In this document: piece after piece, positions 1 through 6,409 of the stretch
Position numbering within the stretch: the first letter of the stretch is position 1
How the letters are laid out: every line of letters begins with the position of its first letter
Source: Pseudomonadota bacterium
GTDB taxonomy: Bacteria > Pseudomonadota > Gammaproteobacteria > Pseudomonadales > Oleiphilaceae
NCBI GenBank assembly: GCA_023430625.1
Contig: JAEZAA010000217.1
Location: 1-7,395 of the forward strand
DNA: 7,395 nucleotides
Direction of reading: 5' to 3'
Program-made: the position numbers and the translations under genes
The notes under the pieces: model-generated
What the model was told of the DNA's origin: nothing
Seen by the model: the letters and a program-made list of their open reading frames with translations, nothing else
Database searches by the model: none

Positions 1-2
1 AC

Positions 3-80
3 TTGGTCCGGGCGCTGCATACGCTGAAAACCTACTGGTTCGATGTAGCCCTGCTGTCTCAGCGGTCCCGCCGCCACTAG
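3..80 (+). CDS. Possible C-terminal tail of an upstream gene (partial)
   Basis: Frame 3 is open from the left edge to a TAG at 78-80 and encodes 25 residues (LVRALHTLKTYWFDVALLSQ, then RSRRH). The residue mix, an amphipathic stretch with a basic end, looks like a protein C-terminus. The other two plus frames do not look better: frame 1 stops within nine codons. The piece is too short to assign a family, and it could be a chance open frame. It would be the end of a gene whose body lies left of the window. Confidence 0.3.
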   Translation: MVRALHTLKTYWFDVALLSQRSRRH

Positions 81-243
81 ATCGCCTCGGCAGCCCCGGT
101 TTCTCCGCCATCAGAATGCGCAGTCGCGCCCAATCTCGCTAGGGCGAGGTATGCGGCCGCTTGTTCACGGATTACATCCCACCGATCCTGAGCTATCCTT
201 TCCTTATGCCGTACCCGGGCGTAACAATAATTAGGAGATTCGA
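81..243. other. Gene-free leader upstream of the peptidoglycan-binding protein
   Basis: No convincing gene is seen here on the plus strand. A minus-strand open frame ends at 77 and shares the CTAG at 77-80 with the plus-strand stop, but it has no clear start or ribosome binding site and overlaps the start of the next gene. The right half is more AT-rich and holds a candidate promoter and the ribosome binding site AGGAG at 233-237. Confidence 0.4.
171..199 (+). promoter_or_regulatory. Candidate sigma70 promoter for the peptidoglycan-binding protein
   Basis: ATTACA (171-176) matches 4 of 6 bases of the -35 consensus. It lies 17 bases before TATCCT (194-199), which matches 4 of 6 bases of the -10 consensus. 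Transcription would start near 206 and give a leader of about 38 bases before the ATG at 244. Matches of this quality arise by chance, so this is a weak prediction. Confidence 0.25.
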
Positions 244-972
244 ATGACGCTTCCTCGTGCAAACAATGGCCTTGGATTTCTTGGCCTGGCTCTTGCCGCC
301 GCTATCACCACGTCCTCGCCTGTCATGGCAGCCGACGGCAAAGCTGAAGATTTCGACCATAAAATCTTTGCCTTGGAACACGCACTGATTGGCGTGGGTT
401 ATGACATCACCCAAGTGGACGGTCAGATGGATGGCCAGACCCTGAGAGCCCTGAGGGATTATCAGGAGAAGAACTCCAATCTGAGTGCGACCGGGGCACC
501 AGATGATGCCACGTTACGCGCCCTGGGTATTTCCACGGCAGGCGCTCCGATCAGTAACGTCCGTCCCGTAGCGGTCAAGTCAGAACCTGCAGCCGTTAAA
601 GCGGAGCCTGCAACTGTTAAGGCAGAGCCTGCCCCCGTTAAAGCAGCGCCGGCGCCCGCCAAGGCAGAACCTGCCAAGGTAGTTCCCGCCAAGGCAGCAC
701 CCGCAAAAGCGGAACCTGCCAAGGTCGAACCAGTCAAAGCCGCGCCCAAGACTGAGCCAGCCAAAGCGGCACCAGTCGCAGCACCGACCAAAGCGGCACC
801 GGCACCGCAGCAAGCGGACGCCGACAGCGTTGAAGCCAAACCTGCACAGCCCAAGCCCGCCGCCAATAAAGCCGCAGCGGAGCAACCGAAGGCTGCCAAG
901 CCCGCGCCCAAGGCTGAGAAAAAAGCAGAGAAAGAAACCGAGAACTCTGACAGCAGTTGGTGGTTCTTCTAA
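244..972 (+). CDS. Exported peptidoglycan-binding-like protein with Lys/Ala/Pro-rich linker
   Basis: The product is 242 residues. Residues 1-29 form a Sec signal peptide with a hydrophobic core around GFLGLALAAAI and a likely cleavage after VMA. Residues 35-97 fit a PG_binding_1-type fold: GVGYDITQVDGQMDGQTLRA resembles the family's GY..DG..G..T..A pattern, followed by a YQ helix, then TGAPDDATLRALG. This domain family usually tethers proteins to cell-wall peptidoglycan; here that role is inferred. Residues 104-232 are a low-complexity linker rich in Lys, Ala, Pro and Glu, reminiscent of TonB or TolA spacers. The protein ends in SDSSWWFF. No catalytic domain is present, so it is probably a structural or adaptor envelope protein rather than an enzyme. 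The start is supported by AGGAG six bases upstream. It converges on the minus-strand TPR gene. Confidence 0.8.
   Translation: MTLPRANNGLGFLGLALAAAITTSSPVMAADGKAEDFDHKIFALEHALIGVGYDITQVDGQMDGQTLRALRDYQEKNSNLSATGAPDDATLRALGISTAGAPISNVRPVAVKSEPAAVKAEPATVKAEPAPVKAAPAPAKAEPAKVVPAKAAPAKAEPAKVEPVKAAPKTEPAKAAPVAAPTKAAPAPQQADADSVEAKPAQPKPAANKAAAEQPKAAKPAPKAEKKAEKETENSDSSWWFF
574..807 (+). repeat. Degenerate 21-base (7-residue) tandem repeats in the linker
   Basis: Five consecutive heptads (VKSEPAA, VKAEPAT, VKAEPAP, VKAAPAP, AKAEPAK) occupy 574-678, each encoded by a 21-base unit of the form GTTAAAGCGGAGCCTGCAACT with scattered changes. Less regular KAxPA units continue to about 807. The pattern suggests growth by unit duplication and a likely site of length variation between strains. 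The encoded segment should be extended and flexible. Confidence 0.75.
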
Positions 973-1003
973 GTCAGGCGGATCAGCCAGTCGAGCCGTG
1001 CAG

Positions 1004-1033
1004 GGACAGAGGGGAGCAAGTCCGCCTCTGTCC
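1004..1033. terminator. Hairpin between convergent genes, probable bidirectional terminator
   Basis: GGACAGAGG (1004-1012) pairs with CCTCTGTCC (1025-1033). An inner GGA (1013-1015) pairs with TCC (1021-1023), leaving a single bulged G at 1024 and a five-base GCAAG loop. This gives a 12-pair stem in the 60-base gap between the stops at 972 and 1035. There is no strong T-tract on either side, so termination efficiency is uncertain. The last stem base is also the last base of the minus-strand stop codon. Confidence 0.6.
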
Positions 1034-3297
1034 TAATGAACGGTCGACATGGCAGTGTGCCGGGCAAACTCCACCGCCCCTGGAACAGCTTGGTAATAAA
1101 GCGGCCCCAGCTTGGTGACACGCCCGCGAAACAGGGTGCTCCAAAGTGAGTCCATCTGAGGGGGCTCCTGCCCACCGGCCTCCCAGTCCTGATCACTGAA
1201 AATGGCCCGTTCATAACAGGCGTGCAGGTTCCTGATCGCAATTTGTGAAAGTTGGCGCCGGCCCTGCCCCGCCACCGCCTGCTCCGCCGCCGTGGCGGCC
1301 ACCGCCTGGTCGACCAGATCCATCGCCCGTTGCAGCGACAGGGTCTCCAGCAACGAGCCCACGACTTCGTAGAGATAATCCGTCACATCCAGGCTCCAGC
1401 GCTGCTGCTCGAACCGGTGCTGCGCATGCTCCAGCAAATCATGCACCGCCACCTGCCGCCATAAAGCGTTGACCCGGCTCGGATCCGCGTTCAGACGGTC
1501 CCAGAGAAGCTCGACGGCGGCCGCCTCGGCGGCCATCTCGGGATAGGTTTCGCTCTGGACGTTGAGCACCCATTCCACGCGTTCGCAGTCATAGTCAAAG
1601 ACCTCGCCCCGGATCCGGTAGCTTTGCTCCGGGGAATAGCGGTAAATCAGCACCGCGCCCCGCTCCAGCAGCTCCCGCATCACGCTGTCCCGCAGAAACC
1701 GGCTCGTGAATATCTTGTGCTCGACGTCGCCGAACGCCCGCAACTGGCCGCTGTCGTCCAGGCGCAAACCCGTGACGAGGGCTGCTAATGCCAGCAGCAG
1801 ACTGTCGTCGAGGGATTCCAGAATACAAAAAGGCCGCGGCGCACCCTCGGGGTTATGGGTGAGGAAGGGCGAGCGCTGGTGCTGAACATCCAGCCGTCCC
1901 GCCACCACCTGCAGGCTGTTCACCAGGGCGCCGTCGCCCGGCTTGTGGCGCAACGCCTTGCTCAGCAGGGCCTGAGCCTCCTGATAGCGGCTGCGGCCCT
2001 GATAGAAGGCCGCCAGCTTCTGGATGGCCTCGGTATTGTCTGGCTCCAGCCGCAGGCCTTGCAGGTATCCCCGCTCCACGTGCTGCCACTGCTTGAGACG
2101 CGCGCCCAGATCGGCAATGGCGAATTCCAGGGCGGCGTCGGCCTCATCCGCCAGTGCCTCGCGAATCTGCAGCAGCGCCGTGAGACACTCCGCCTGCTCC
2201 AGAGAACCCAATTGCGCCTGGTAACGACACAGGAAGTGGCGCCAGAGATGACGCAGAAACCGGCTGGTCGCCAGCGACGGCTTCAAGGTCTGGGCCAGAT
2301 ACGCCAGGCCGTCTTGCAGTGCCACCCGCAGCTCGGTGTCCTCCGCAATGTCCAGCGCTTCATTGCCAAGCCAGGTGAATTCGATCCTGGGTTCCTCGGC
2401 AAACTCGCACTCTTGTTGATAAGCACGCCACAGGTGCTCAAAGCCATGGCGAATACCCTGCCTATCCAGGCGCCAGTGCACCAGTTGCTGGCGTCCGAGA
2501 AAACTGTGGAAGAACGCCTGATCCCCCGCCAGCTCCTGCAGTTGCAGAAAATCGTCTCGGGTCACCAGTGCCGGAGGGCGCTGGCTCAGCTCGAAGTACA
2601 GGCGGGTCGCGGCATAGCGCTGACCGACACGTTCTGCCAGCCCAAGGCTCTGACCCAGTCCCTGCACAACCCGCTCGACGGTCCGCGCCGCCGGTACTTC
2701 GACACCGTACAGTAGCCGCACCAGGGCGGGACGATCTCCCATCAGGTACGGCGAAATCTCGCTCAGCCCTTGCTCGAACGCCCACTCCAGATCTTCGTCC
2801 GGCGCGATCTGAACCAGTTTGCACAGGTCGTAGAGCGCCTGGATGAAACTGCCACCCTCCTCCCGGTCCTGTTCCGGCAGGGCTGCCCGCTCGACACCGG
2901 CCAGGACGCAGGCCAGGAAATGCAGTTGCTGGAAGGTGGCCATCTCGAACGGGTGGCGTGCCTTCATGGCGTCTTCGAGCGCCGTCACCAACTGATACCA
3001 GTTGCCCTGGCCCAGATGATCCACGATGGCGGCCTCCTGGCTGCTCCAGGTGGCGCGCTGGCTATTGGTCAGGGCCGCCGACGGCTGCCAGGGTGTCTCG
3101 GAGCGGGTGCGCAAACCGCGTCGACGGGCCTGGCGGGCCTCGGCGTCGAAACCGAGCAAGGCAGCGACGCGGCAGGCTTCGTGCCAGTCCCAGTCCTGCT
3201 CGCCGGGGCTGGATTCACTACCGGCTGGCGTCAAGGTAGGCGGGGCAAAGGCATCCATGAGGGGAGAATCTAGTACCGGGGTGTCGAACTGTTTCAT
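1033..3297 (-). CDS. TPR-containing protein of unknown function, 754 residues
   Basis: The chosen start is the ATG at 3297, preceded on the minus strand by AAGGAG seven bases upstream. The frame remains open upstream to an ATG at 3438, but that extension lacks this signal and its residues look non-coding. The protein has no signal peptide or membrane segment and is probably cytoplasmic. Residues 1-40 are Pro/Ser/Asp-rich and likely disordered; residues 80-400 are helical and rich in Leu, Gln and Trp. Residues about 390-465 contain TPR-like helix pairs, with the best unit near residues 424-455 (AIQKLAAFYQGRSRYQEAQA, then a helix ending in KPGD). Residues 480-754 form a C-terminal alpha/beta to helical region I do not recognise, including the segments RELLERGAVLIYRYSP and VRLL-like helices. 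TPRs normally bind partner proteins. The partner is unknown, and no enzyme motif was seen. It is transcribed divergently from the hydrolase. Confidence 0.8.
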   Translation of the reverse strand: MKQFDTPVLDSPLMDAFAPPTLTPAGSESSPGEQDWDWHEACRVAALLGFDAEARQARRRGLRTRSETPWQPSAALTNSQRATWSSQEAAIVDHLGQGNWYQLVTALEDAMKARHPFEMATFQQLHFLACVLAGVERAALPEQDREEGGSFIQALYDLCKLVQIAPDEDLEWAFEQGLSEISPYLMGDRPALVRLLYGVEVPAARTVERVVQGLGQSLGLAERVGQRYAATRLYFELSQRPPALVTRDDFLQLQELAGDQAFFHSFLGRQQLVHWRLDRQGIRHGFEHLWRAYQQECEFAEEPRIEFTWLGNEALDIAEDTELRVALQDGLAYLAQTLKPSLATSRFLRHLWRHFLCRYQAQLGSLEQAECLTALLQIREALADEADAALEFAIADLGARLKQWQHVERGYLQGLRLEPDNTEAIQKLAAFYQGRSRYQEAQALLSKALRHKPGDGALVNSLQVVAGRLDVQHQRSPFLTHNPEGAPRPFCILESLDDSLLLALAALVTGLRLDDSGQLRAFGDVEHKIFTSRFLRDSVMRELLERGAVLIYRYSPEQSYRIRGEVFDYDCERVEWVLNVQSETYPEMAAEAAAVELLWDRLNADPSRVNALWRQVAVHDLLEHAQHRFEQQRWSLDVTDYLYEVVGSLLETLSLQRAMDLVDQAVAATAAEQAVAGQGRRQLSQIAIRNLHACYERAIFSDQDWEAGGQEPPQMDSLWSTLFRGRVTKLGPLYYQAVPGAVEFARHTAMSTVH

Positions 3298-3625
3298 AAA
3301 CGCTCCTTGCTCTGGCCGTCCTGTTCTTCCGCAAACCCGCACCTCGCCTGTCCTGGCGCCGAGTTGCGAGAATCCGGTCGCCAGCCTGCTTTCGGCGACG
3401 GGAAAAATATGACTAGTTATGAAGTAATTTCGTGACAAGCGAAAGCCCGCCTGCGCGCGTCGCGCCAGTTGGCTTGTGCCTCACAGACGCCGCTCATTAT
3501 CTTATATGCAAGACACTAAATCCTTCTGGATCTCAGTGAAGACAGCCTGCGCGCGCCGACCCGCCTCGGTTTAGGCGTGGTCGCATCGGATTGTCGCCAT
3601 CAATCTGGCCGGCGGAGGCATCGCC
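3298..3625. promoter_or_regulatory. Divergent intergenic region with promoters for both flanking genes
   Basis: This 328-base gap separates two genes read outward, so it should hold promoters for both. An AT-rich island at 3400-3435 contains, on the minus strand, TTGTCA followed by AT-rich sequence suited to the TPR gene. It also holds an imperfect 12-base palindrome centred on ACTAGT at 3409-3420. A second AT-rich patch at 3495-3520 contains TATATG (3503-3508), 17 bases after CTCACA (3480-3485), a possible plus-strand promoter for the hydrolase. No element matches consensus strongly. No gene is supported in this interval. Confidence 0.4.
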
Positions 3626-4615
3626 ATGCAGCCAACTCACGGTTTCATTCAAAGCCACTTTATCCAAAGCAACGGCCTGGAATTCTGCGTCGAGGAGCGC
3701 GGCGACCCGCAGGGCGTACCGCTGGTCCTGATCATGGGTCTCGGCGGGCAGTTGACGCTCTGGCCGGATGCCTTGGTCGACGCCCTGGCGGCCGAAGGCT
3801 ATCGGGTCATCCGCTTCGACAACCGCGACATCGGCCTCTCCTCCGAAGTCGAACCCCGCTGCTTCTGCAATGTACCGCTGGCCTACAGCCAGTATGCGTT
3901 GGGACTGAGAGCCCGCGCCGATTACAGTCTCTATGACATGGCAGAGGATACACTGGGGGTTCTGGATGCCCTGCAGCTGCCATCCGCGCACATCGTGGGC
4001 GCGTCCATGGGGGGCATGATCGCGCAAATTCTGGCGGCCCATCACCCCCATCGGGTCAGCAGCCTCACGCTCCTGATGACCTCCACCAATGACGCCCGCA
4101 TGACCGCCATCAATCTGGCCGCCGGCTGGCACCTGTGCCGGGGCGCGTTGCAGGGGCATCGCTGGGAGTCTTTCCAATCGGTCGGCCTCGGCTGTTGGCG
4201 CGCCATCCAAAGCCCCAAGTACCCGGCGCCGGACGAGGAGATCCTGGAAATCCTGCGCCGCAACTACGAGCGTAGCCACCGCCCCTGGGGCATCCTGCGC
4301 CAGGTCATGGCCATTGCCGCCACCGGCTCGTTACGCCCGCTCCTGGCGCGGATCCCGCATCCGACCCAGATCATCCACGGCGACTCGGACCCGCTCCTGC
4401 GCCCGATCGGCGCCCAGTTCCTGGCCAAGCACATTCCCGAGTCCCAACTTGCCCTCATTCCGGGTATGGGGCACGACCTGCCGCGCGAGTTATTGCCGCA
4501 GATTACCGACCTCATCCAGCAGAATGTCATCCGCGGCGCCAATTTCGATCACAGCATTTATATTCCGGCCTCGGCCCCTATCCCGACACCAATCCGAACG
4601 GCCGCCGGCCACTAG
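3626..4615 (+). CDS. Alpha/beta-fold serine hydrolase
   Basis: The product is 329 residues with no signal peptide, so it is probably cytoplasmic. The fold markers appear in order: strand and oxyanion-hole loop VLIMGLGG (residues 34-41), RFDNRDIGLSS (63-73), nucleophile elbow GASMGG with Ser127, acid Asp255 in HGDSDPL, and base His283 in GMGHDLP. The triad is therefore complete. The FDNRD.G.S signature and cap layout resemble esterase-type members such as the RdmC/proline-iminopeptidase-like group, but the substrate cannot be read from sequence. Hydrolysis of an ester, amide or lactone is the safe prediction. The start has GGAGG (3614-3618) seven bases upstream, and the only earlier in-frame sequence back to a TAG at 3572 has no start codon. 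The last 25 residues, after the final helix, are Pro-rich and look like a disordered tail. Confidence 0.88.
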   Translation: MQPTHGFIQSHFIQSNGLEFCVEERGDPQGVPLVLIMGLGGQLTLWPDALVDALAAEGYRVIRFDNRDIGLSSEVEPRCFCNVPLAYSQYALGLRARADYSLYDMAEDTLGVLDALQLPSAHIVGASMGGMIAQILAAHHPHRVSSLTLLMTSTNDARMTAINLAAGWHLCRGALQGHRWESFQSVGLGCWRAIQSPKYPAPDEEILEILRRNYERSHRPWGILRQVMAIAATGSLRPLLARIPHPTQIIHGDSDPLLRPIGAQFLAKHIPESQLALIPGMGHDLPRELLPQITDLIQQNVIRGANFDHSIYIPASAPIPTPIRTAAGH

Positions 4616-4844
4616 AACCCAGCCTATGATGCGGCACCCGGCGCACATCAGGGGCGCCCGGCCAGGGTGTGCGACATCATAGCCGATTCAGCGCCTTTGG
4701 TTGTGCCGGCAAAAAGCACATCATTCAGTAGGTTAATGCCATTTCACTCAGCCCTGTGCCGGCCCTTCCGGTACCGGATACGCGCCACCCATGTGTGATC
4801 CGGTGGCGACGCCGCAGTGGCCCGTGCCAAATAAGGGACGAATT
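4616..4844. other. Intergenic region, 229 bases
   Basis: No gene is supported. It holds the large inverted repeat at 4624-4682, a perfect 12-base palindrome TCCGGTACCGGA at 4767-4778 (expected about once or twice by chance in a window this size), and two copies of TGTGCCGGC (4702-4710 and 4755-4763). I could not find a promoter of good quality for the downstream gene. Confidence 0.4.
4624..4682. repeat. 59-base compound inverted repeat after the hydrolase gene
   Basis: CTATGATG (4624-4631) is perfectly complementary to CATCATAG (4675-4682). Inside it, C4632 can pair with G4673, and GCAC (4634-4637) pairs with GTGC (4669-4672). An inner arm CCGGCGC (4638-4644) pairs with GCGCCCGG (4654-4661) with one bulge. 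The whole segment can therefore fold into one long interrupted hairpin. It begins nine bases after the hydrolase stop codon. No T-run follows, so it is not a classic intrinsic terminator. It may serve as an mRNA 3' end stabiliser, a REP-like palindrome or a weak terminator. Confidence 0.6.
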
Positions 4845-5390
4845 ATGATGACAGGACGAATCTCAGGACTTTTTCTCACGGTCAGCCTCGCCGTCTCGCC
4901 CTTGGCTTACAGCCAGACCGAGGGCACCATCGGGTTCAATATCGGCGATTACTCCCTGACCATGCCAGCGGACTCGATCCAGCACCAATCGCTGCAGAAC
5001 CACAGCCTGACCACGACCTACCAGGACAACAGCTCGATCAGCGTGAGCATTGTGCCGCGAGCCGATTTTCAGGAGCGAACGGCGATTCCAGCCGCCGAAT
5101 ACCTGAAGGACCTGTACGGCGAGCAGGCGCCCAGCAGTAGCATTTCCCAGGTGATCCGCGACCGCAACACCAAGGATCTGGTCAACAAGCAAATTCAGGA
5201 AAAGGGCAACCTGACTTACTACATCCTGACCTTTCCCGAGCACCAGATCGTCTATGTGGCCGATAATTACCAGCCCGAATACTACGTGACAATCGAGGCC
5301 AAGAACCGCCCGCTGGAGCCGATGATCCAGTCCTTCCAGGGCGGCAAGACCGGCTCGTCGACCATCACCGACGACCTCAGCGGGCGCTGA
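4845..5390 (+). CDS. Small exported protein of unknown function
   Basis: The chosen start is ATG 4845 (a second ATG follows at 4848), because AAGGGA lies six bases upstream and the signal peptide begins there. An in-frame ATG at 4791 would add 18 residues that do not look like a leader. The product is 181 residues. Residues 1-23 are a Sec signal peptide (core LFLTVSLAVSPLA) with likely cleavage after AYS. The mature part has no cysteine, membrane segment or known motif. It alternates short polar beta-like stretches (SLTTTYQDNSSISVSIVP, LTYYILTF, HQIVYVAD, YYVTIEA) with one helix near residues 82-91, suggesting a compact mixed or beta-rich periplasmic or secreted domain. I do not recognise the family. 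It ends in a polar, probably flexible tail and is followed by a terminator, so it is likely a single-gene transcript. Confidence 0.75.
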   Translation: MMTGRISGLFLTVSLAVSPLAYSQTEGTIGFNIGDYSLTMPADSIQHQSLQNHSLTTTYQDNSSISVSIVPRADFQERTAIPAAEYLKDLYGEQAPSSSISQVIRDRNTKDLVNKQIQEKGNLTYYILTFPEHQIVYVADNYQPEYYVTIEAKNRPLEPMIQSFQGGKTGSSTITDDLSGR

Positions 5391-5395
5391 CGCTC

Positions 5396-5421
5396 GCCCT
5401 GCTGGTCAGGGCCTTTACTGT
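5396..5421 (+). terminator. Likely intrinsic terminator of the small exported protein gene
   Basis: GCCCTG (5396-5401) pairs perfectly with CAGGGC (5407-5412) around a five-base CTGGT loop, followed by CTTTACTGT. It starts five bases after the TGA at 5388-5390. An alternative overlapping hairpin pairs CAGCGGGCG (5378-5386) with CGCCCTGCTG (5395-5404). The T-tract is short, so efficiency may be moderate. Confidence 0.5.
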
Positions 5422-5448
5422 AAGATTTGGGGATCGTCGGCATTCGCA

Positions 5449-5478
5449 GGTCGGCGCAGTTGGCAGTCCCAACCGACC
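5449..5478 (+). other. Leader hairpin upstream of the DUF1269-like gene
   Basis: GGTCGG (5449-5454) pairs with CCGACC (5473-5478), and an inner TTGG (5460-5463) pairs with CCAA (5469-5472) across a five-base bulge. The hairpin ends about six bases before the AGGGAG ribosome binding site at 5485-5490. It could influence translation initiation, but such folds also occur by chance in GC-rich leaders. Confidence 0.3.
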
Positions 5479-5498
5479 CGGACCAGGGAGACTCCATC

Positions 5499-6032
5499 AT
5501 GCAACGTCTGTACTTTCTGACGCCCAACTCGGGCAGCACCATCAAGATCACCGATGAGCTGCACAGTATCGGTATCGGTCGGGATGCGATTCATGTAGTG
5601 TGCCGGGACAACAAGCTGCTGGACGGTCTGGAGCTGCACAAGGCCACCGTGCGCCAGACCTCCGACGTCATGCACGCGGCCAAGCGCGGCGCGCTTTTGG
5701 GCGCCATTGCCGGAGCCATTGCGGGCGCCATCGCGGCCTTTGTGCTGCCGGTGGAAACGCCCGGCAGTGTCACCCTGACCATCCTCGGGGTGGCGCTTCT
5801 GGGGCTGGTTTTCGGCATCTGGGCGAGCACCCTGATCGGTGTCTCGATCCCGGATGTAAAAGTCGACAAGTTCGAATCCGAGATCCGCGACGGTTCGCTG
5901 CTCATGCTGGTGGACATTCCAGCGGAGCGCGAACGGGACATTACACAACTGATTAAGCGACACCATCCGGAAGCCGTGATCGAAACGGTCACTGCGGCCG
6001 AACACAAGGAAGCCAAGGGCGTGGGCGCCTGA
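5499..6032 (+). CDS. DUF1269-like two-helix inner-membrane protein
   Basis: The product is 177 residues, starting at ATG 5499 with AGGGAG eight bases upstream. An in-frame ATG at 5427 would add 24 residues but has no such signal. Residues 1-55 (MQRLYFLTPNSGSTIKITDE onward) look like a small alpha/beta domain. Residues 64-84 and 91-115 are two membrane helices in a hairpin, the first containing a GAIAGAIAGAIA run. Residues 118-165 return to a soluble alpha/beta segment (SLLMLVDIPAERERDITQLI, then RRHHPEA-like KRHHPEAV). This order, and the IGVSIPD...FE..I..G.LLMLVD.P signature, resemble DUF1269 proteins as I recall them from pseudomonads. The biochemical function is unknown; stress-linked expression has been suggested for relatives. 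It is followed 38 bases later by the EF-hand gene, probably in one transcript. Confidence 0.75.
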   Translation: MQRLYFLTPNSGSTIKITDELHSIGIGRDAIHVVCRDNKLLDGLELHKATVRQTSDVMHAAKRGALLGAIAGAIAGAIAAFVLPVETPGSVTLTILGVALLGLVFGIWASTLIGVSIPDVKVDKFESEIRDGSLLMLVDIPAERERDITQLIKRHHPEAVIETVTAAEHKEAKGVGA

Positions 6033-6070
6033 ACCGCCCTGGCGAATACACTGAGACTGGAGGCTCATGC

Positions 6071-6406
6071 ATGAAATCGACATTCGTCCTGACACCCGCC
6101 CGCAGCAACCGCCTGACACGGCTCGGCGCGGCCGCCCTGCTACTCACACTGAGCAGTGTCGCCAGCGCCCAGAACGCGCCGGACAAAGCAGAGCCCAAGA
6201 CCAAGGGGGCACTGCAGGAGCATCAACAAAATCTGTTCGTGAAACTGGATCAGGACAAAGACGGCCGAATCAGCGCCGAGGAAGCCGAGGACAATTCCAC
6301 CCTGGTCAGTGAGTTCACTGAACTGGACTACAACAACGACGGCCACCTGAGCGCCGAGGAAATCAGTGACTGGGAAGGCATGCGGGAGTTCAGAAACGGT
6401 CGCTGA
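6071..6406 (+). CDS. Exported EF-hand calcium-binding protein
   Basis: The product is 111 residues with GGAGG (6059-6063) seven bases before the ATG. Residues 1-33 form a Sec signal peptide (core LGAAALLLTL, cleavage after ASA). Two canonical EF-hand loops follow: residues 60-71 (DQDKDGRISAEE) and 86-97 (DYNNDGHLSAEE). Both keep Asp at position 1, Asp or Asn at 3, Asp at 5, Gly at 6, a hydrophobic residue at 8 and Glu at 12. Calcium binding in the periplasm is therefore well supported, although the target is unknown. It is short, essentially one EF-hand pair with a charged linker, so a calcium sensor or buffer is more likely than an enzyme. It lies 38 bases after the DUF1269-like gene, and co-transcription is likely. 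A second ATG at 6067 is in another frame and is not used. Confidence 0.85.
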   Translation: MKSTFVLTPARSNRLTRLGAAALLLTLSSVASAQNAPDKAEPKTKGALQEHQQNLFVKLDQDKDGRISAEEAEDNSTLVSEFTELDYNNDGHLSAEEISDWEGMREFRNGR

Positions 6407-6409
6407 TCC

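Noticed and set aside
77..262. Minus-strand open frame of 61 residues sharing CTAG with the plus-strand stop at 80
   Set aside because: Its start overlaps the start of the well-supported gene at 244, it has no clear ribosome binding site, and it covers the likely promoter. The shared stop follows automatically from a CTAG. It remains possible but unsupported.
462..911. Minus-strand frame with Ala/Gly-rich repeats
   Set aside because: It is antisense to the Lys/Ala/Pro repeat linker, and its repeats are the mirror of those codons.
1855..2715. 286-residue plus-strand frame
   Set aside because: It lies wholly antisense inside the TPR gene, which has the better start signal and coherent protein composition. 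Long antisense frames are common in GC-rich genes.
3298..3438. N-terminal extension of the TPR protein to ATG 3438
   Set aside because: The internal ATG at 3297 has AAGGAG at ideal spacing, and the extension covers the AT-rich promoter-like island.
3533..4279. 248-residue minus-strand frame
   Set aside because: It is antisense to the hydrolase, whose catalytic motifs are unmistakable; it also crosses the divergent promoter region.
4767..4778. Perfect palindrome TCCGGTACCGGA as an operator
   Set aside because: A 12-base palindrome is expected about once or twice by chance in a window of this length, and nothing else supports a binding site.
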